Shown: one piece after another, positions 8,354 to 19,480 of the stretch | How positions within the stretch are numbered: the first letter of the stretch is position 1 | How the letters are laid out: each line of letters opens with the position of its first letter | Assembly (NCBI RefSeq): GCF_900115015.1 | Contig: NZ_FOUZ01000005.1 | Location: forward strand, 62,001-126,000 | Direction of reading: 5' to 3' | DNA: 64,000 nucleotides | DNA from: Algoriella xinjiangensis | Lineage (GTDB): Bacteria; Bacteroidota; Bacteroidia; Flavobacteriales; Weeksellaceae | Position numbers and translations under genes: made by a program | The notes under the pieces: model-generated | What the model was told of the DNA's origin: nothing | What the model saw: only the letters and a program-made list of their open reading frames with translations | Databases searched by the model: none

Positions 8354-8869
8354 ATGGCAATGACAAAACAAGATAAAGCAAATATGATAGATGAATTGCA
8401 AGCTGTATTAGCAGACGCAAAAATCATCTACTTAGCAGATATCGATGGATTAAACGCTGTTAATACTACTGAATTGAGAAGAGCTTGCTATAAAGGCAAT
8501 GTATCTTTACGCGTAGTAAAAAACACTTTATTAAAGAAAGCAATGGAGCAAGTAGAAGACAAGAACTTCGAAGAGCTTTACGGATCTTTAAAAGGAAATA
8601 CAGCTTTAATGACTGCTGAAGTTGGTAATGCACCAGCTAAAGTAATTGATGTTTTTAGAAAAAAATCTGAAAAACCTATCTTAAAAGGAGCTTGGATTGA
8701 AGATAATACTTTTGTTGGTGATGACAAATTACCTCAATTAGTTGCATTAAAATCTCGCGAGGAATTAATCGCAGATATCGTAATGTTACTTCAATCTCCA
8801 ATCAAAACTCTTGTATCTCAATTAGAGAACAAGGACGCTGTGAAAGAAGAAGGAGCATCAGAAGAATAG
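8354..8869 (+). CDS. rplJ: 50S ribosomal protein uL10
   Basis: 171 residues. The N-terminal rRNA-binding domain (RRACYKGNVSLRVVKNTLLKKA) is followed by a C-terminal helix that carries L7/L12 dimers. The first ATG (MAMTKQDK) is used; an ATG two codons later is also possible. It anchors the stalk, and the stalk protein gene rplL follows 42 nt downstream. Confidence 0.96.
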   Translation: MAMTKQDKANMIDELQAVLADAKIIYLADIDGLNAVNTTELRRACYKGNVSLRVVKNTLLKKAMEQVEDKNFEELYGSLKGNTALMTAEVGNAPAKVIDVFRKKSEKPILKGAWIEDNTFVGDDKLPQLVALKSREELIADIVMLLQSPIKTLVSQLENKDAVKEEGASEE

Positions 8870-8911
8870 GACACACTCATATTAAATAGTTGACAAACAA
8901 AAAAAATTAAA

Positions 8912-9277
8912 ATGGCAGATTTAAAAAAATTAGCTGAAGAGTTAGTAAACTTAACAGTTTTAGAAGTTAATGAATTATCTACAATCTTAAAAGACGAATA
9001 TGGTATCGAGCCAGCTGCTGCTGCAGTTATCGTTGCTGCAGGTGGAGCGGAAGCTGCTGAGGAGCAAACTGAATTCGACGTTATCTTAAAAGAAAGTGGT
9101 GCATCTAAATTAGCAGTAGTTAAATTAGTAAAAGAATTAACTGGAAAAGGATTAAAAGAAGCTAAAGATTTAGTAGATTCAGTTCCTGCAACAGTTAAAG
9201 AAGCAGTTTCTAAAGACGAAGCTGAAGCTTTAAAGAAACAGCTTGAAGAAGCTGGTGCAGTAGTAGAATTGAAGTAA
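8912..9277 (+). CDS. rplL: 50S ribosomal protein bL12 (L7/L12)
   Basis: 121 residues. An N-terminal dimerisation helix pair and an Ala/Gly-rich hinge (about 36-52) are followed by the factor-binding C-terminal domain [21 protein letters not shown]7/L12 recruits translational GTPases and is present in several copies per ribosome. A hairpin with T-tract lies between it and rpoB, where other bacteria have an attenuator that adjusts the ratio of ribosomal protein to polymerase. Confidence 0.97.
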   Translation: MADLKKLAEELVNLTVLEVNELSTILKDEYGIEPAAAAVIVAAGGAEAAEEQTEFDVILKESGASKLAVVKLVKELTGKGLKEAKDLVDSVPATVKEAVSKDEAEALKKQLEEAGAVVELK

Positions 9278-9297
9278 TTTTTATTACTCAACAATAT

Positions 9298-9340
9298 AGG
9301 TTTGGACCTAACACATAGCGTGTTAGGTCTAAACCTTTTT
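9298..9340 (+). terminator. Attenuator-like hairpin between rplL and rpoB
   Basis: A 17-bp stem (9298-9314 with 9320-9336, one G-T wobble), loop ATAGC, then T5. It has the form of an intrinsic terminator but lies upstream of an essential gene with no visible promoter of its own, so partial termination is the likely role. Confidence 0.75.
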
Positions 9341-9379
9341 ACGCATAAAGTCATTATATAAACCAAAATTCATTCGAAA

Positions 9380-12300
9380 TTGGCCACTAAAGCAACATTA
9401 AGCAACTCGACTGAGAAAAAAGAAAGATTGAACTTTTCTACTGCAAAAGCAGTCGCTCAGTTCCCAGATTTCCTTGACATTCAGATCAAATCGTTTGAAG
9501 ATTTTTTCCAGTTGGAAACAAGACCTGACCAACGAAAAAATGAAGGTCTTTACCGAACATTTGCTGAGAATTTTCCAATTACGGATACACGCAATCAGTT
9601 TGTTTTAGAATTCTTAGATTATTTCGTAGATCCACCACGTTACACAATTGATGAGTGTATCGAAAGAGGATTAACGTACAGTGTTCCACTTAAGGCTCGC
9701 CTTAAATTGTACTGTACTGACGACGAACATGAGGATTTTGAAACAGTTGTACAAGACGTATATCTAGGAACAATTCCTTACATGTCTCCTTCAGGATCAT
9801 TTATTATCAATGGTGCCGAACGTGTTATTGTATCGCAATTACACCGTTCTCCTGGGGTATTCTTTGGGCAATCTTTCCACGCGAATGGTACAAAATTGTA
9901 CTCATCTCGTATCATTCCTTTCAAAGGATCTTGGATTGAGTTCGCAACAGATATTAATAGCGTTATGTACGCTTATATCGACCGTAAGAAAAAGTTACCT
10001 TTAACAACTTTATTACGTGCTATCGGATATGAAAGAGATAAAGATATCTTAGAAATTTTTGATTTAGCAGAAGAAGTTAAAGTAAACAAAGCAACTTTGA
10101 AAAAAGTTGTAGGTCGTAAACTTGCTGCACGTGTATTAAATACATGGCACGAGGATTTCGTAGATGAAGATACTGGAGAGGTTGTATCAATCGAGCGTAA
10201 TGAAATTATCTTAGACCGTGAAACTATTTTAGAGAAAGATCACATCGATCAAATCGTAGATTCAGGTGTAAAAACAATCTTATTACACAAAGAAGATATC
10301 AATTCTGCAGATTATGGAATTATCCACAATACACTACAGAAAGACCCTACTAACACTGAAAAAGAAGCAGTAGAGTATATCTATAGACAATTACGTAACG
10401 CTGAGCCACCAGATGAAGAAACTGCAAGAGGAATTATTGATAAATTATTTTTCTCTGACCAACGTTATTCATTAGGTGAAGTAGGACGTTACCGTTTAAA
10501 TAAAAAATTAGGCTTATCTATTAGCGAGGAAGTACAAGTATTAACTCGTGAAGATATCATTTCGATTATTAAATACTTAATCGAATTAATCAACTCTAAA
10601 GCAGAGGTGGATGATATTGATCACTTATCTAACCGTCGTGTTAGAACAGTAGGTGAACAAATGGCTAGCCAATTCGGAGTAGGTTTAGCACGTATGGCTA
10701 GAACTATCCGCGAAAGAATGAATGTTCGTGACAACGAGGTGTTTACACCAATCGATTTGATTAATGCAAAAACATTATCATCTGTTATCAACTCATTCTT
10801 CGGAACGAACCAGTTATCTCAGTTCATGGATCAAACAAATCCATTATCAGAGATTACACACAAACGTCGTTTATCAGCATTAGGACCTGGAGGTTTATCA
10901 AGAGAAAGAGCGGGATTCGAGGTACGAGATGTACACCACACTCATTATGGACGTTTATGTCCAATTGAAACTCCTGAGGGACCAAACATTGGTTTAATTT
11001 CGTCATTATGTGTATTCGCTAAAGTTAATAACTTAGGGTTCATCGAAACACCGTACAGAAAAGTAGAACAAGGGGTAGTGGACGTCGAATCAGCACCTAT
11101 CTATTTAACTGCGGAAGAGGAAGAATCTAAAGTAATTGCTCAAGCCAATATTGACATGACCGACGATGGTGTTATTGCTACAGAACGTGTAACTGCTCGT
11201 GAAGACGGTGATTTCCCTGTGGTAACACCAAACGAAGTAGATTTAATCGACGTTGCGCCAAACCAGATTGCTTCTATCTCAGCATCATTGATTCCTTTCT
11301 TGGAGCATGATGATGCCAACCGTGCGTTGATGGGATCGAACATGATGCGTCAGGCAGTTCCATTATTAAAACCTCAAGCACCTATTGTAGGTACTGGACT
11401 AGAAAAACAAGTTGCAAAAGATTCAAGAATCTTAGTAAATGCAGAACGTGAAGGGACAGTAACTTATGTAGATGCTGACATTATAACAATAAAATATGAT
11501 AGAACAGAAGACGAAGAGTTAGTAAACTTTGACTCATCTGAGAAAACATATAATTTAACAAAATTCAGAAAAACTAACCAAGGAACTACGATTACTTTAA
11601 AACCAATCGTAAAAGTTGGAGACCGTGTACAAAAAGGTCAAGTTTTATCTGAAGGTTACGCAACTGAAGGAGGAGAATTAGCAATTGGTCGTAACATGGT
11701 TGTTGCCTTTATGCCTTGGCAAGGGTACAACTTTGAGGATGCCATTGTGATCTCTGAAAAAGCAGTTCGCGAAGACTGGTTTACATCTATCCACATCGAT
11801 GAATATTCATTAGATGTACGTGATACAAAATTAGGTATGGAAGAGCTAACAGCTGACATTCCTAACGTTTCTGAAGAGGCTACAAAAGACTTAGACGAAA
11901 ACGGTATGATCCGTATTGGAGCAGAAGTAAAACCTGGTGATATCTTAATTGGTAAGATTACTCCAAAAGGAGAATCAGATCCAACACCTGAAGAAAAATT
12001 ATTACGTGCAATCTTTGGTGACAAAGCAGGTGATGTAAAAGACGCTTCTCTTAAAGCTTCTCCATCATTACGCGGTGTTGTTATCAACAAAAAATTATTT
12101 TCACGTAGTATTAAGGATAAACGTAAACGTTCTCAAGACAAAGCTATCATTGATAGTGTAGAAGGAGAATACGACGTTAAATTTAACGAATTAAGAGAAG
12201 TATTATTAGAGAAATTATACGTTTTATTAAACGGAAAAACTTCTCAAGGTATTTACAACGACTTGAATGAAGAAGTTATCAAGAAAGGCGTTAAGTATAC

Positions 12301-13222
12301 TCAAAAAATATTATCTAACGTTGAACATTTCTTAAACTTAACAGGTTTAGAATCTTTATGGACAACAGACGAGGATAAGAACGAATTAGTAAAAGAGTTA
12401 ATACATAATTACAAAATTAAGTACAACGATTTACAAGGAGCACTTAACCGCGAAAGATTTACAATTTCTGTTGGAGATGAATTACCAGCAGGTATCGTTA
12501 AATTAGCAAAAATCTATATTGCGAAAAAACGTAAACTGAAAGTTGGGGATAAAATGGCCGGACGCCACGGTAACAAAGGTATTGTTGCTCGTATCGTTCG
12601 TGACGAAGATATGCCTTTCTTAGAAGACGGAACGCCTGTAAATATTGTACTTAACCCACTTGGGGTACCTTCTCGTATGAATATCGGTCAGATTTATGAA
12701 ACGGTATTAGGATGGGCTGGTATGAAATTAGGACGCAAATTTGCAACGCCTATCTTTGATGGTGCATCAGCAGAGCAAATTGACCAATTAACAGAAGAAG
12801 CTGGTTTACCACGTTTCGGTACAACGTACCTATACGACGGTAACTCAGGAGAACGTTTTGCTCAAAAAGCAACTGTAGGTGTAATTTACATGTTGAAATT
12901 AGGACACATGGTAGATGATAAAATGCACGCGCGTTCTATCGGACCATACTCACTAATTACTCAACAGCCATTAGGTGGTAAAGCACAATTCGGTGGTCAA
13001 CGTTTTGGAGAGATGGAGGTTTGGGCATTAGAAGCATTTGGTGCTGCTAATATCCTACGCGAAATCTTAACAGTTAAATCGGATGACGTAATTGGACGTG
13101 CAAAAACTTACGAAGCAATCGTAAAAGGAGAGCCAATGCCAGAACCTGGAATTCCAGAATCATTTAACGTATTGTTACATGAATTACAAGGTCTTGGATT
13201 AGACATAAACTTGGAAGAATAA
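9380..13222 (+). CDS. rpoB: DNA-directed RNA polymerase subunit beta
   Basis: 1280 residues. Typical beta-subunit regions are visible: [20 protein letters not shown] followed by [13 protein letters not shown] (the rifampicin pocket, with no obvious resistance change), [17 protein letters not shown], the catalytic-centre strand [11 protein letters not shown], and a C-terminal [13 protein letters not shown]. The frame has no ATG before MATKATLSN; a TAA lies 21 nt upstream of the TTG at 9380, so TTG (or less likely ATT at 9368) must be the start. It is co-transcribed with rpoC after 61 nt. Confidence 0.97.
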   Translation: MATKATLSNSTEKKERLNFSTAKAVAQFPDFLDIQIKSFEDFFQLETRPDQRKNEGLYRTFAENFPITDTRNQFVLEFLDYFVDPPRYTIDECIERGLTYSVPLKARLKLYCTDDEHEDFETVVQDVYLGTIPYMSPSGSFIINGAERVIVSQLHRSPGVFFGQSFHANGTKLYSSRIIPFKGSWIEFATDINSVMYAYIDRKKKLPLTTLLRAIGYERDKDILEIFDLAEEVKVNKATLKKVVGRKLAARVLNTWHEDFVDEDTGEVVSIERNEIILDRETILEKDHIDQIVDSGVKTILLHKEDINSADYGIIHNTLQKDPTNTEKEAVEYIYRQLRNAEPPDEETARGIIDKLFFSDQRYSLGEVGRYRLNKKLGLSISEEVQVLTREDIISIIKYLIELINSKAEVDDIDHLSNRRVRTVGEQMASQFGVGLARMARTIRERMNVRDNEVFTPIDLINAKTLSSVINSFFGTNQLSQFMDQTNPLSEITHKRRLSALGPGGLSRERAGFEVRDVHHTHYGRLCPIETPEGPNIGLISSLCVFAKVNNLGFIETPYRKVEQGVVDVESAPIYLTAEEEESKVIAQANIDMTDDGVIATERVTAREDGDFPVVTPNEVDLIDVAPNQIASISASLIPFLEHDDANRALMGSNMMRQAVPLLKPQAPIVGTGLEKQVAKDSRILVNAEREGTVTYVDADIITIKYDRTEDEELVNFDSSEKTYNLTKFRKTNQGTTITLKPIVKVGDRVQKGQVLSEGYATEGGELAIGRNMVVAFMPWQGYNFEDAIVISEKAVREDWFTSIHIDEYSLDVRDTKLGMEELTADIPNVSEEATKDLDENGMIRIGAEVKPGDILIGKITPKGESDPTPEEKLLRAIFGDKAGDVKDASLKASPSLRGVVINKKLFSRSIKDKRKRSQDKAIIDSVEGEYDVKFNELREVLLEKLYVLLNGKTSQGIYNDLNEEVIKKGVKYTQKILSNVEHFLNLTGLESLWTTDEDKNELVKELIHNYKIKYNDLQGALNRERFTISVGDELPAGIVKLAKIYIAKKRKLKVGDKMAGRHGNKGIVARIVRDEDMPFLEDGTPVNIVLNPLGVPSRMNIGQIYETVLGWAGMKLGRKFATPIFDGASAEQIDQLTEEAGLPRFGTTYLYDGNSGERFAQKATVGVIYMLKLGHMVDDKMHARSIGPYSLITQQPLGGKAQFGGQRFGEMEVWALEAFGAANILREILTVKSDDVIGRAKTYEAIVKGEPMPEPGIPESFNVLLHELQGLGLDINLEE

Positions 13223-13240
13223 TAGGGCAACCTATTATTC
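13217..13240 (+). other. GCAA-tetraloop hairpin across the rpoB stop codon
   Basis: Perfect 10-bp stem GAATAATAGG/CCTATTATTC capped by GCAA, a GNRA tetraloop. The rpoB TAA (13220-13222) lies in the left arm. No U-tract of terminator quality follows, so it is more likely an mRNA stability, processing or coupling element. Confidence 0.6.
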
Positions 13241-13283
13241 TACCTTTTCGTTATAATAATATAATTGTTAGATACATTTCTAT

Positions 13284-16200
13284 ATGTCAACAAAAAATAA
13301 AACAAGTCAATTCACAAAAATTCGTATTGGGTTAGCTTCTCCAGAATCGATTCTTCAAGAATCAAAAGGTGAAGTTTTAAAACCTGAAACGATTAACTAT
13401 AGAACGCACAAACCAGAGCGTGATGGGTTATTCTGTGAACGTATCTTTGGACCTGTAAAAGATTACGAATGTGCCTGCGGAAAGTATAAAAGAATCCGTT
13501 ATAAAGGTATCGTTTGTGATCGTTGTGGGGTTGAAGTTACTGAAAAGAAAGTTCGTCGTGAGCGTATAGGACACATCAACTTAGTTGTGCCAATTGCGCA
13601 CATTTGGTATTTCCGTTCATTACCTAACAAAATTGGTTACATTTTAGGATTACCATCTAAGAAATTAGATATGGTAATTTATTACGAAAGATATGTCGTA
13701 ATACAAGCAGGTATTGCTAAAGGACCAGAAGGTGAAGAATTAAAAAGATTAGATTTCTTATCAGAAGAAGAGTATTTAGATATTTTAGAAACTCTTCCTG
13801 TAGAAAATCAATATTTAGAAGATACTGATCCAAGTAAATTTGTTGCGAAAATGGGTGCTGAAGCATTAGAAGACCTATTATCTCGCATCAATTTAGATGA
13901 ATTATCTTACGAATTAAGACACAAAGCACATAACGAAACTTCTAAACAACGTCGTACAGAAGCGTTAAAACGTTTACAAGTTGTAGAAGCGTTACGTGAG
14001 TCTAATATGCGTCATGTAAACCGCCCAGAATGGATGGTAATGCGTGTTATTCCGGTTATTCCACCAGAATTACGCCCATTAGTTCCTCTAGATGGAGGTC
14101 GTTTCGCAACATCAGATTTAAATGATTTATACCGTCGTGTAATTATCCGTAATAATCGTTTAAAACGATTAATGGAAATTAAAGCACCAGAAGTAATCTT
14201 ACGTAATGAAAAACGTATGTTACAAGAGGCTGTAGATTCATTATTTGATAATACACGTAAAGCATCTGCTGTAAAAGCTGATGGTAACCGTCCGTTAAAA
14301 TCATTATCTGATTCATTAAAAGGTAAACAAGGTCGTTTCCGTCAAAACTTATTAGGTAAACGTGTAGATTATTCTGCTCGTTCTGTAATTGTTGTTGGAC
14401 CAACACTTAAATTACACGAATGTGGTTTACCAAAAGATATGGCTGCTGAATTATACAAACCATTTGTTGTTCGTAAATTAATCGAACGTGGAATTGTAAA
14501 AACAGTAAAATCGGCTAAGAAAATTATTGATAAAAAAGAGCCAGTTGTTTGGGATATTTTAGAAAACGTAATCAAAGGACACCCAGTTTTATTAAACCGT
14601 GCCCCTACATTACACCGTTTAGGTATCCAAGCATTCCAACCGAAATTAATCGAAGGTAAAGCAATTCGTTTACACCCATTGGTGTGTACTGCCTTCAATG
14701 CCGATTTCGATGGTGACCAGATGGCCGTTCACTTACCATTAGGACCAGAAGCTGTTTTAGAAGCACAATTGTTAATGTTGGCTTCTCAAAATATCTTAAA
14801 CCCTGCAAATGGTTCTCCAATTACTGTACCTTCTCAGGATATGGTACTGGGTCTGTACTACATGACGAAAATTCGTCGTACTGACCACCAGTTTACAGTA
14901 AAAGGAGAAGGATTAACTTTTTATTCTGACGAAGAAGTTCAAATCGCTTACAACGAAGGAGCAGTAGATTTAAATGCACCAATTCGTGTAAAAGGAACTA
15001 TCCGTCAAGGAGAAGAATTAATCGAGAACCAATTAATAGAAACTTCAGTAGGACGTGTGTTATTTAACCAAATCGTACCAAAAACTGTAGGTTATATTAA
15101 CGAAGTATTAACGAAAAAATCGTTACGTACGATTATTAATAAAATCATCAAGATTACAGACTTCCCTACAACGGCAGCCTTCCTTGATGACATGAAACAA
15201 TTAGGATATCGTAATGCCTTTGAAGGTGGTTTATCATTCTCATTAGGAGATATCTTAATCCCAGAACAAAAGAAAGAGCTTATCTCAGGTGCAATCTCAC
15301 AAGTAGAGAACATCAAGATGAACTATAACATGGGACTTATTACAAATAACGAACGTTACAACCAAGTTATTGATGTTTGGACAACAACCAATGCAACATT
15401 AACAGAAATTGTAATGAAACGTATGACAGAAGATCAACAAGGATTTAACTCTGTATTTATGATGCTTGATTCTGGAGCACGTGGATCTAAAGAGCAAATT
15501 CGTCAGTTATCAGGTATGCGTGGATTGATGGCAAAACCTCAAAAAGCCGGTTCATCTGGTGGGGATATCATCGAGAATCCAATTATCTCTAACTTCCGTG
15601 AAGGTCTGTCAATCTTAGAGTACTTTATTTCTTCGCATGGTGCGCGTAAAGGTCTTGCCGATACTGCCTTAAAAACTGCCGATGCGGGATACTTAACTCG
15701 TCGTTTAGTAGACGTTGCACAAGACGTTATCGTAATGCACGAGGATTGTGGTACATTAAGAGGACTAGAAGTTTCTGCACTTAAGAAAAAAGAAGATATT
15801 ATCGAAAGTTTATCTTCTCGTGTATTAGGTCGTACTTCTTTAAATGATATTTTTAACCCAGACAATGGGGAATTAATAGTTGCTGCTGCACAAATTATTA
15901 ATGAAGAAGCTGGTGAAGCCTTAGAAGCTGCTGGTATAGAGCACGTAGAAGTACGTTCTCCATTAACATGTGAAGCAAAAACAGGTATTTGTGCAAAATG
16001 TTACGGACGTAACTTGGCAACAGGTAAAGGTGTACAAAAAGGAGAATCTGTAGGTGTAGTTGCTGCACAATCTATTGGAGAACCAGGTACACAGTTAACA
16101 TTACGTACTTTCCACGTTGGGGGTACTGCCGGAAACGTTTCTGAGCAAAACACAGTTGTATCTAAATTTGATGGTACAGTAGATTTTGATGATTTACGTA

Positions 16201-17561
16201 CAGTAGAAAGTACAGATGATGCTGGTAACAAAGTTGATATAGTAGTTTCTCGTTCTACAGAGATGAAAATTTCTGATGAATTTGGAAACGTACGTCAACA
16301 AACTAACATCGCTTACGGTACAATCTTAGCAGTTAAAAACGGCGCTATAGTTAAGAAAGGTCAAGAGGTTGCAAGTTGGGATCCTTATAATGGGGTTATC
16401 ATCGCGGAATCTACTGGTAAAATCGAGTACGAACAATTAGAGCAAGGAATCACTTTCCAAATCGAAATTGATGAGCAAACAGGATTCCAAGAAAAAGTTA
16501 TTTCGGAATCACGTAATAAAAAGTTAGTTCCTGCGTTAAGAGTTATCACAATTGATGGTGAAGAGAAAACATACAATTTACCAGTAGGTGCCCACCTTAT
16601 GGTAAATGATGGAGAGAAAATTAATGCTGGTAAAATTTTGGTGAAAATCCCACGTAAATCTGCAAAATCTGGAGATATTACAGGAGGTTTACCTCGTATT
16701 ACCGAGTTATTAGAAGCTCGTAACCCATCTAACCCATCAGTAGTTTGTGAATTGGATGGTGTTGTATCATTTGGTAAAATAAAACGTGGTAACCGTGAAA
16801 TCATCATTGAATCTAAAAATGGTGAAGTACGTCGTTACTTAGTTAAATTATCTGCTCAAATCTTAGTTCAAGAAAATGACTTTATTCGTGCAGGTGAGCC
16901 TTTATCAGATGGAGCAATTACACCAGAAGATATTTTAAAAATCTTAGGACCAACAGCGGTTCAGGAGTACTTAGTAAACGAAATTCAAGATGTTTACCGT
17001 TTACAAGGTGTAAAAATCGATGATAAACACTTCGAGATTATTGTACGTCAAATGTTACGTAAAGTTCGAATTGTAGACTCAGGAGATTCAAGATTCTTAG
17101 AAGATAGTTTAGAGCACAAAGATGATTTTATGAGAGAAAATGATCGTTTGTTCGGAATGAAAGTCGTAGAAGAAGCTGGAGATAGTGCTGATTTAAAACC
17201 AGGACAAATTATCACAGTTCGCGAATTACGTGACGAAAACTCTAAATTAAAACGTGAAGATAAAGTTTTAGTAACAGCGCGTGAAGCTTTACCTGCAACA
17301 GCAGAAGCAGTTTTACAAGGTATTACAAGAGCATCTTTACAGACAAAATCATTTATGTCTGCAGCATCGTTCCAGGAAACAACAAAAGTTCTTAACGAAG
17401 CAGCTGTAGCCGGTAAAGTAGATGGTTTAGTAGGATTAAAAGAAAACGTAATTGTTGGACACTTAATTCCTGCAGGAACTGGATTAAAAGAGTACCAAAG
17501 TATAATCGTAGGATCTAACCGTGAATACGAAGAATTAATAAACGCAAAACAAGAATTATAA
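13284..17561 (+). CDS. rpoC: DNA-directed RNA polymerase subunit beta'
   Basis: 1425 residues. The N-terminal zinc site [20 protein letters not shown] is near residues 58-75. The Mg-binding active centre [13 protein letters not shown] is near residues 470-482. The trigger-loop region is present ([19 protein letters not shown]), as are the second zinc site with its CGTLRG and CYGRNLATG elements and a C-terminal [17 protein letters not shown]. The C-terminus overlaps the start of the next gene by 1 nt (TAATG). Confidence 0.98.
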   Translation: MSTKNKTSQFTKIRIGLASPESILQESKGEVLKPETINYRTHKPERDGLFCERIFGPVKDYECACGKYKRIRYKGIVCDRCGVEVTEKKVRRERIGHINLVVPIAHIWYFRSLPNKIGYILGLPSKKLDMVIYYERYVVIQAGIAKGPEGEELKRLDFLSEEEYLDILETLPVENQYLEDTDPSKFVAKMGAEALEDLLSRINLDELSYELRHKAHNETSKQRRTEALKRLQVVEALRESNMRHVNRPEWMVMRVIPVIPPELRPLVPLDGGRFATSDLNDLYRRVIIRNNRLKRLMEIKAPEVILRNEKRMLQEAVDSLFDNTRKASAVKADGNRPLKSLSDSLKGKQGRFRQNLLGKRVDYSARSVIVVGPTLKLHECGLPKDMAAELYKPFVVRKLIERGIVKTVKSAKKIIDKKEPVVWDILENVIKGHPVLLNRAPTLHRLGIQAFQPKLIEGKAIRLHPLVCTAFNADFDGDQMAVHLPLGPEAVLEAQLLMLASQNILNPANGSPITVPSQDMVLGLYYMTKIRRTDHQFTVKGEGLTFYSDEEVQIAYNEGAVDLNAPIRVKGTIRQGEELIENQLIETSVGRVLFNQIVPKTVGYINEVLTKKSLRTIINKIIKITDFPTTAAFLDDMKQLGYRNAFEGGLSFSLGDILIPEQKKELISGAISQVENIKMNYNMGLITNNERYNQVIDVWTTTNATLTEIVMKRMTEDQQGFNSVFMMLDSGARGSKEQIRQLSGMRGLMAKPQKAGSSGGDIIENPIISNFREGLSILEYFISSHGARKGLADTALKTADAGYLTRRLVDVAQDVIVMHEDCGTLRGLEVSALKKKEDIIESLSSRVLGRTSLNDIFNPDNGELIVAAAQIINEEAGEALEAAGIEHVEVRSPLTCEAKTGICAKCYGRNLATGKGVQKGESVGVVAAQSIGEPGTQLTLRTFHVGGTAGNVSEQNTVVSKFDGTVDFDDLRTVESTDDAGNKVDIVVSRSTEMKISDEFGNVRQQTNIAYGTILAVKNGAIVKKGQEVASWDPYNGVIIAESTGKIEYEQLEQGITFQIEIDEQTGFQEKVISESRNKKLVPALRVITIDGEEKTYNLPVGAHLMVNDGEKINAGKILVKIPRKSAKSGDITGGLPRITELLEARNPSNPSVVCELDGVVSFGKIKRGNREIIIESKNGEVRRYLVKLSAQILVQENDFIRAGEPLSDGAITPEDILKILGPTAVQEYLVNEIQDVYRLQGVKIDDKHFEIIVRQMLRKVRIVDSGDSRFLEDSLEHKDDFMRENDRLFGMKVVEEAGDSADLKPGQIITVRELRDENSKLKREDKVLVTAREALPATAEAVLQGITRASLQTKSFMSAASFQETTKVLNEAAVAGKVDGLVGLKENVIVGHLIPAGTGLKEYQSIIVGSNREYEELINAKQEL

Positions 17562-17854
17562 TGTCAGAAAATCAACAAAACGAAGGATTAAACATTGAGT
17601 TAAACGAATTAGTAGCTCAAGGTGTTTACGCAACAGGAGCAATCATCAACCACTCTCCATCAGAGTTCGTTGTAGATTTCGTTCAATTTTTACCAGGTGC
17701 AAGACCAAGTGTAAAATCAAGAATTATCTTGTCTCCATTACAAGCGAAACAATTATCTAAATCGTTAGCAGAAAACGTAGTTAACTTCGAGAAAAGCTTT
17801 GGTGAAATCAAAGAACCTCAAACTAACAACGGTACAGCGACTTACGAAGCTTAA
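17561..17854 (+). CDS. DUF3467 family protein
   Basis: 97 residues, soluble, with the family pattern GVYATGAIINHSPSEFVVDF followed by SRIILSPLQAKQLSKSLAENV. The function of DUF3467 is not known. The ATG overlaps the rpoC stop codon, so it should be translationally coupled to rpoC, and in Bacteroidota it is commonly found in this position. Coupling to the polymerase operon suggests a role around transcription, but nothing in the sequence shows it. A terminator follows. Confidence 0.85.
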   Translation: MSENQQNEGLNIELNELVAQGVYATGAIINHSPSEFVVDFVQFLPGARPSVKSRIILSPLQAKQLSKSLAENVVNFEKSFGEIKEPQTNNGTATYEA

Positions 17855-17878
17855 GAAATCATTCTTAAATATTTCAAG

Positions 17879-17910
17879 AATCCCTCAATCAATGATTGGG
17901 GGATTTTTTT
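17879..17910 (+). terminator. Terminator of the rpoBC-DUF3467 operon
   Basis: 13-bp stem AATCCCTCAATCA/TGATTGGGGGATT with one T-G wobble, followed by a T-tract. Confidence 0.85.
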
Positions 17911-18057
17911 ATGGATAAATGTCAAATTCGTAAAATAGATGCAATTAGATTTAGTATTTTTATGAAAAAGAGAATATAAGTCGTCTTTTTTAAGGATAAT
18001 CAAAAACTAAATTGAATAAATCTTAAAAAATGCATTTTTTTGAATCGAAAAAATGTT

Positions 18058-18065
18058 TAGATTTG
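18058..18065 (+). promoter_or_regulatory. -7 box (TAGATTTG) of the E2 gene
   Basis: TAGATTTG matches TAnnTTTG, with a T-rich stretch about 20 nt upstream as a weak -33 element. An ATG at 18067 lies 1 nt after the box, before any likely transcript start, so the ATG at 18088 is preferred. Confidence 0.6.
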
Positions 18066-18087
18066 TATGAAGCAAATAAACACAAGC

Positions 18088-19386
18088 ATGTCTGATTATA
18101 AATTAATTCTACCTTCGATGGGTGAAGGTGTGATGGAAGCCACTGTAACCAATTGGATTAAGAATATTGGAGATACAATTGCTGAGGACGAATCAATCGT
18201 AGAAATCGCTACAGATAAAGTTGATTCTGATGTTCCTTCGCCAGTTGCAGGAGTTTTAAAAGAAATATTAATTCCAGTTGATGGAATTGCAAAAATAGGT
18301 GAACCAATCGCAATCCTATCTGTTGATGGAGTTGTAGATCAACCACAAGATACAGTTGATACAAATAGCGATCAAGAAATTGCAGATGCTGTACAAACGA
18401 TAGAAAAAGATGTAGCGGCTATCAAAACTGATACAATTATCGTTTCATCAGAAGATAAATTTTATTCGCCTTTAGTAAAATCTATCGCAAAAGAGGAAGG
18501 AGTTTCTCAGACTGAGTTAGATCAAATAAAAGGTTCTGGTAAAGAAGGTCGTGTTACAAAAGATGATATTTTAGATTTTGTAAAAAATAAAGGTAATAAA
18601 GTTGCAACACCAGTTGCTGCTGCACCAACTTCTGCTCCGGCTGCAAAAACTCAACCTGCGCCAGTTTCTCTTGCTAATGGAGACGAGATTATAGAAATGG
18701 ATAGAATGCGTAAAATTATTGCGCAAAATATGCTTCAGGCAAAACAAGCTGCACCTCACGTTACTTCTTTTGTAGAAGTTGATATGACGAATATTGTTTT
18801 GTGGAGAAACAAAAACAAAAACGAATTCTTGAAAAAACATGGTGAAAAAATAACATTTACACCAATTTTTATAGAAGCTGTTGCTAAAGCAATCGAAGAT
18901 TTTCCGATGATTAATGTTTCTGTTGACGGAGATAAAATCATCAAAAAGAAAAATATAAACGTAGGTATGGCTGCGGCTTTACCAAGTGGAAATTTAATTG
19001 TTCCGGTTATTAGAAATGCAAATCAATACAATTTGGCTGGTTTAGCTAAACAAGTTAATGATTTAGCAAATCGCGCACGTACAAATAAATTGAAACCAGA
19101 CGAAATACAAGGTGGTACATATACCATTACAAACATTGGTACTTTTGGTAATATTTTGGGAACACCAATTATTCCACAACCACAAGTTGCAATTTTAGCG
19201 GTAGGTGCTATTGTTAAGAAACCTGCTGTTATAGAGACTCCACAAGGAGATGTAATTGCAATTCGTCATAAAATGTACTTATCGCATGCCTACGATCATC
19301 GTGTTGTAGATGGTGCTTTAGGAGGAATGTTTGTAAAACGTGTTGCCGAATATTTGGAAGCATTTGATATGAATACACCGATTTAA
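18088..19386 (+). CDS. Dihydrolipoyl acyltransferase, E2 component of a 2-oxoacid dehydrogenase complex
   Basis: About 432 residues in E2 order. The N-terminal lipoyl domain has K44 in the DKVDS turn. The peripheral-subunit-binding domain (SPLVKSIAKEEGVSQTELDQIKGSG, about 125-165) follows, then an Ala/Pro linker and the catalytic acyltransferase domain with the HRVVDG active-site histidine near residue 404. It transfers acyl groups from lipoate to CoA. Branched-chain, pyruvate or oxoglutarate specificity cannot be assigned. No E1 or E3 gene is adjacent. The gene has its own promoter and terminator. Confidence 0.92.
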   Translation: MSDYKLILPSMGEGVMEATVTNWIKNIGDTIAEDESIVEIATDKVDSDVPSPVAGVLKEILIPVDGIAKIGEPIAILSVDGVVDQPQDTVDTNSDQEIADAVQTIEKDVAAIKTDTIIVSSEDKFYSPLVKSIAKEEGVSQTELDQIKGSGKEGRVTKDDILDFVKNKGNKVATPVAAAPTSAPAAKTQPAPVSLANGDEIIEMDRMRKIIAQNMLQAKQAAPHVTSFVEVDMTNIVLWRNKNKNEFLKKHGEKITFTPIFIEAVAKAIEDFPMINVSVDGDKIIKKKNINVGMAAALPSGNLIVPVIRNANQYNLAGLAKQVNDLANRARTNKLKPDEIQGGTYTITNIGTFGNILGTPIIPQPQVAILAVGAIVKKPAVIETPQGDVIAIRHKMYLSHAYDHRVVDGALGGMFVKRVAEYLEAFDMNTPI

Positions 19387-19420
19387 TAAAAAAAATGTAA
19401 TTTTTAAATTATATATCCTT

Positions 19421-19450
19421 AAAAAACTCTGATTAGTTCAGAGTTTTTTT
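19421..19450 (+). terminator. Terminator of the E2 gene
   Basis: 12-bp stem AAAAAACTCTGA/TCAGAGTTTTTT, loop TTAGT, with the right arm running into a T-tract. Confidence 0.85.
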
Positions 19451-19480
19451 ATTTTTACAGTTAGGTTTAGTTGTAAGAAG

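Noticed and set aside
11656..12090. Antisense frame of 144 codons inside rpoB
   Set aside because: Ser/Thr/Pro-rich low-complexity product opposite a conserved gene; no promoter or start context.
18067..18087. Upstream ATG of the E2 gene adding seven residues
   Set aside because: The codon touches the -7 box, so it would lie at or before the transcript start.
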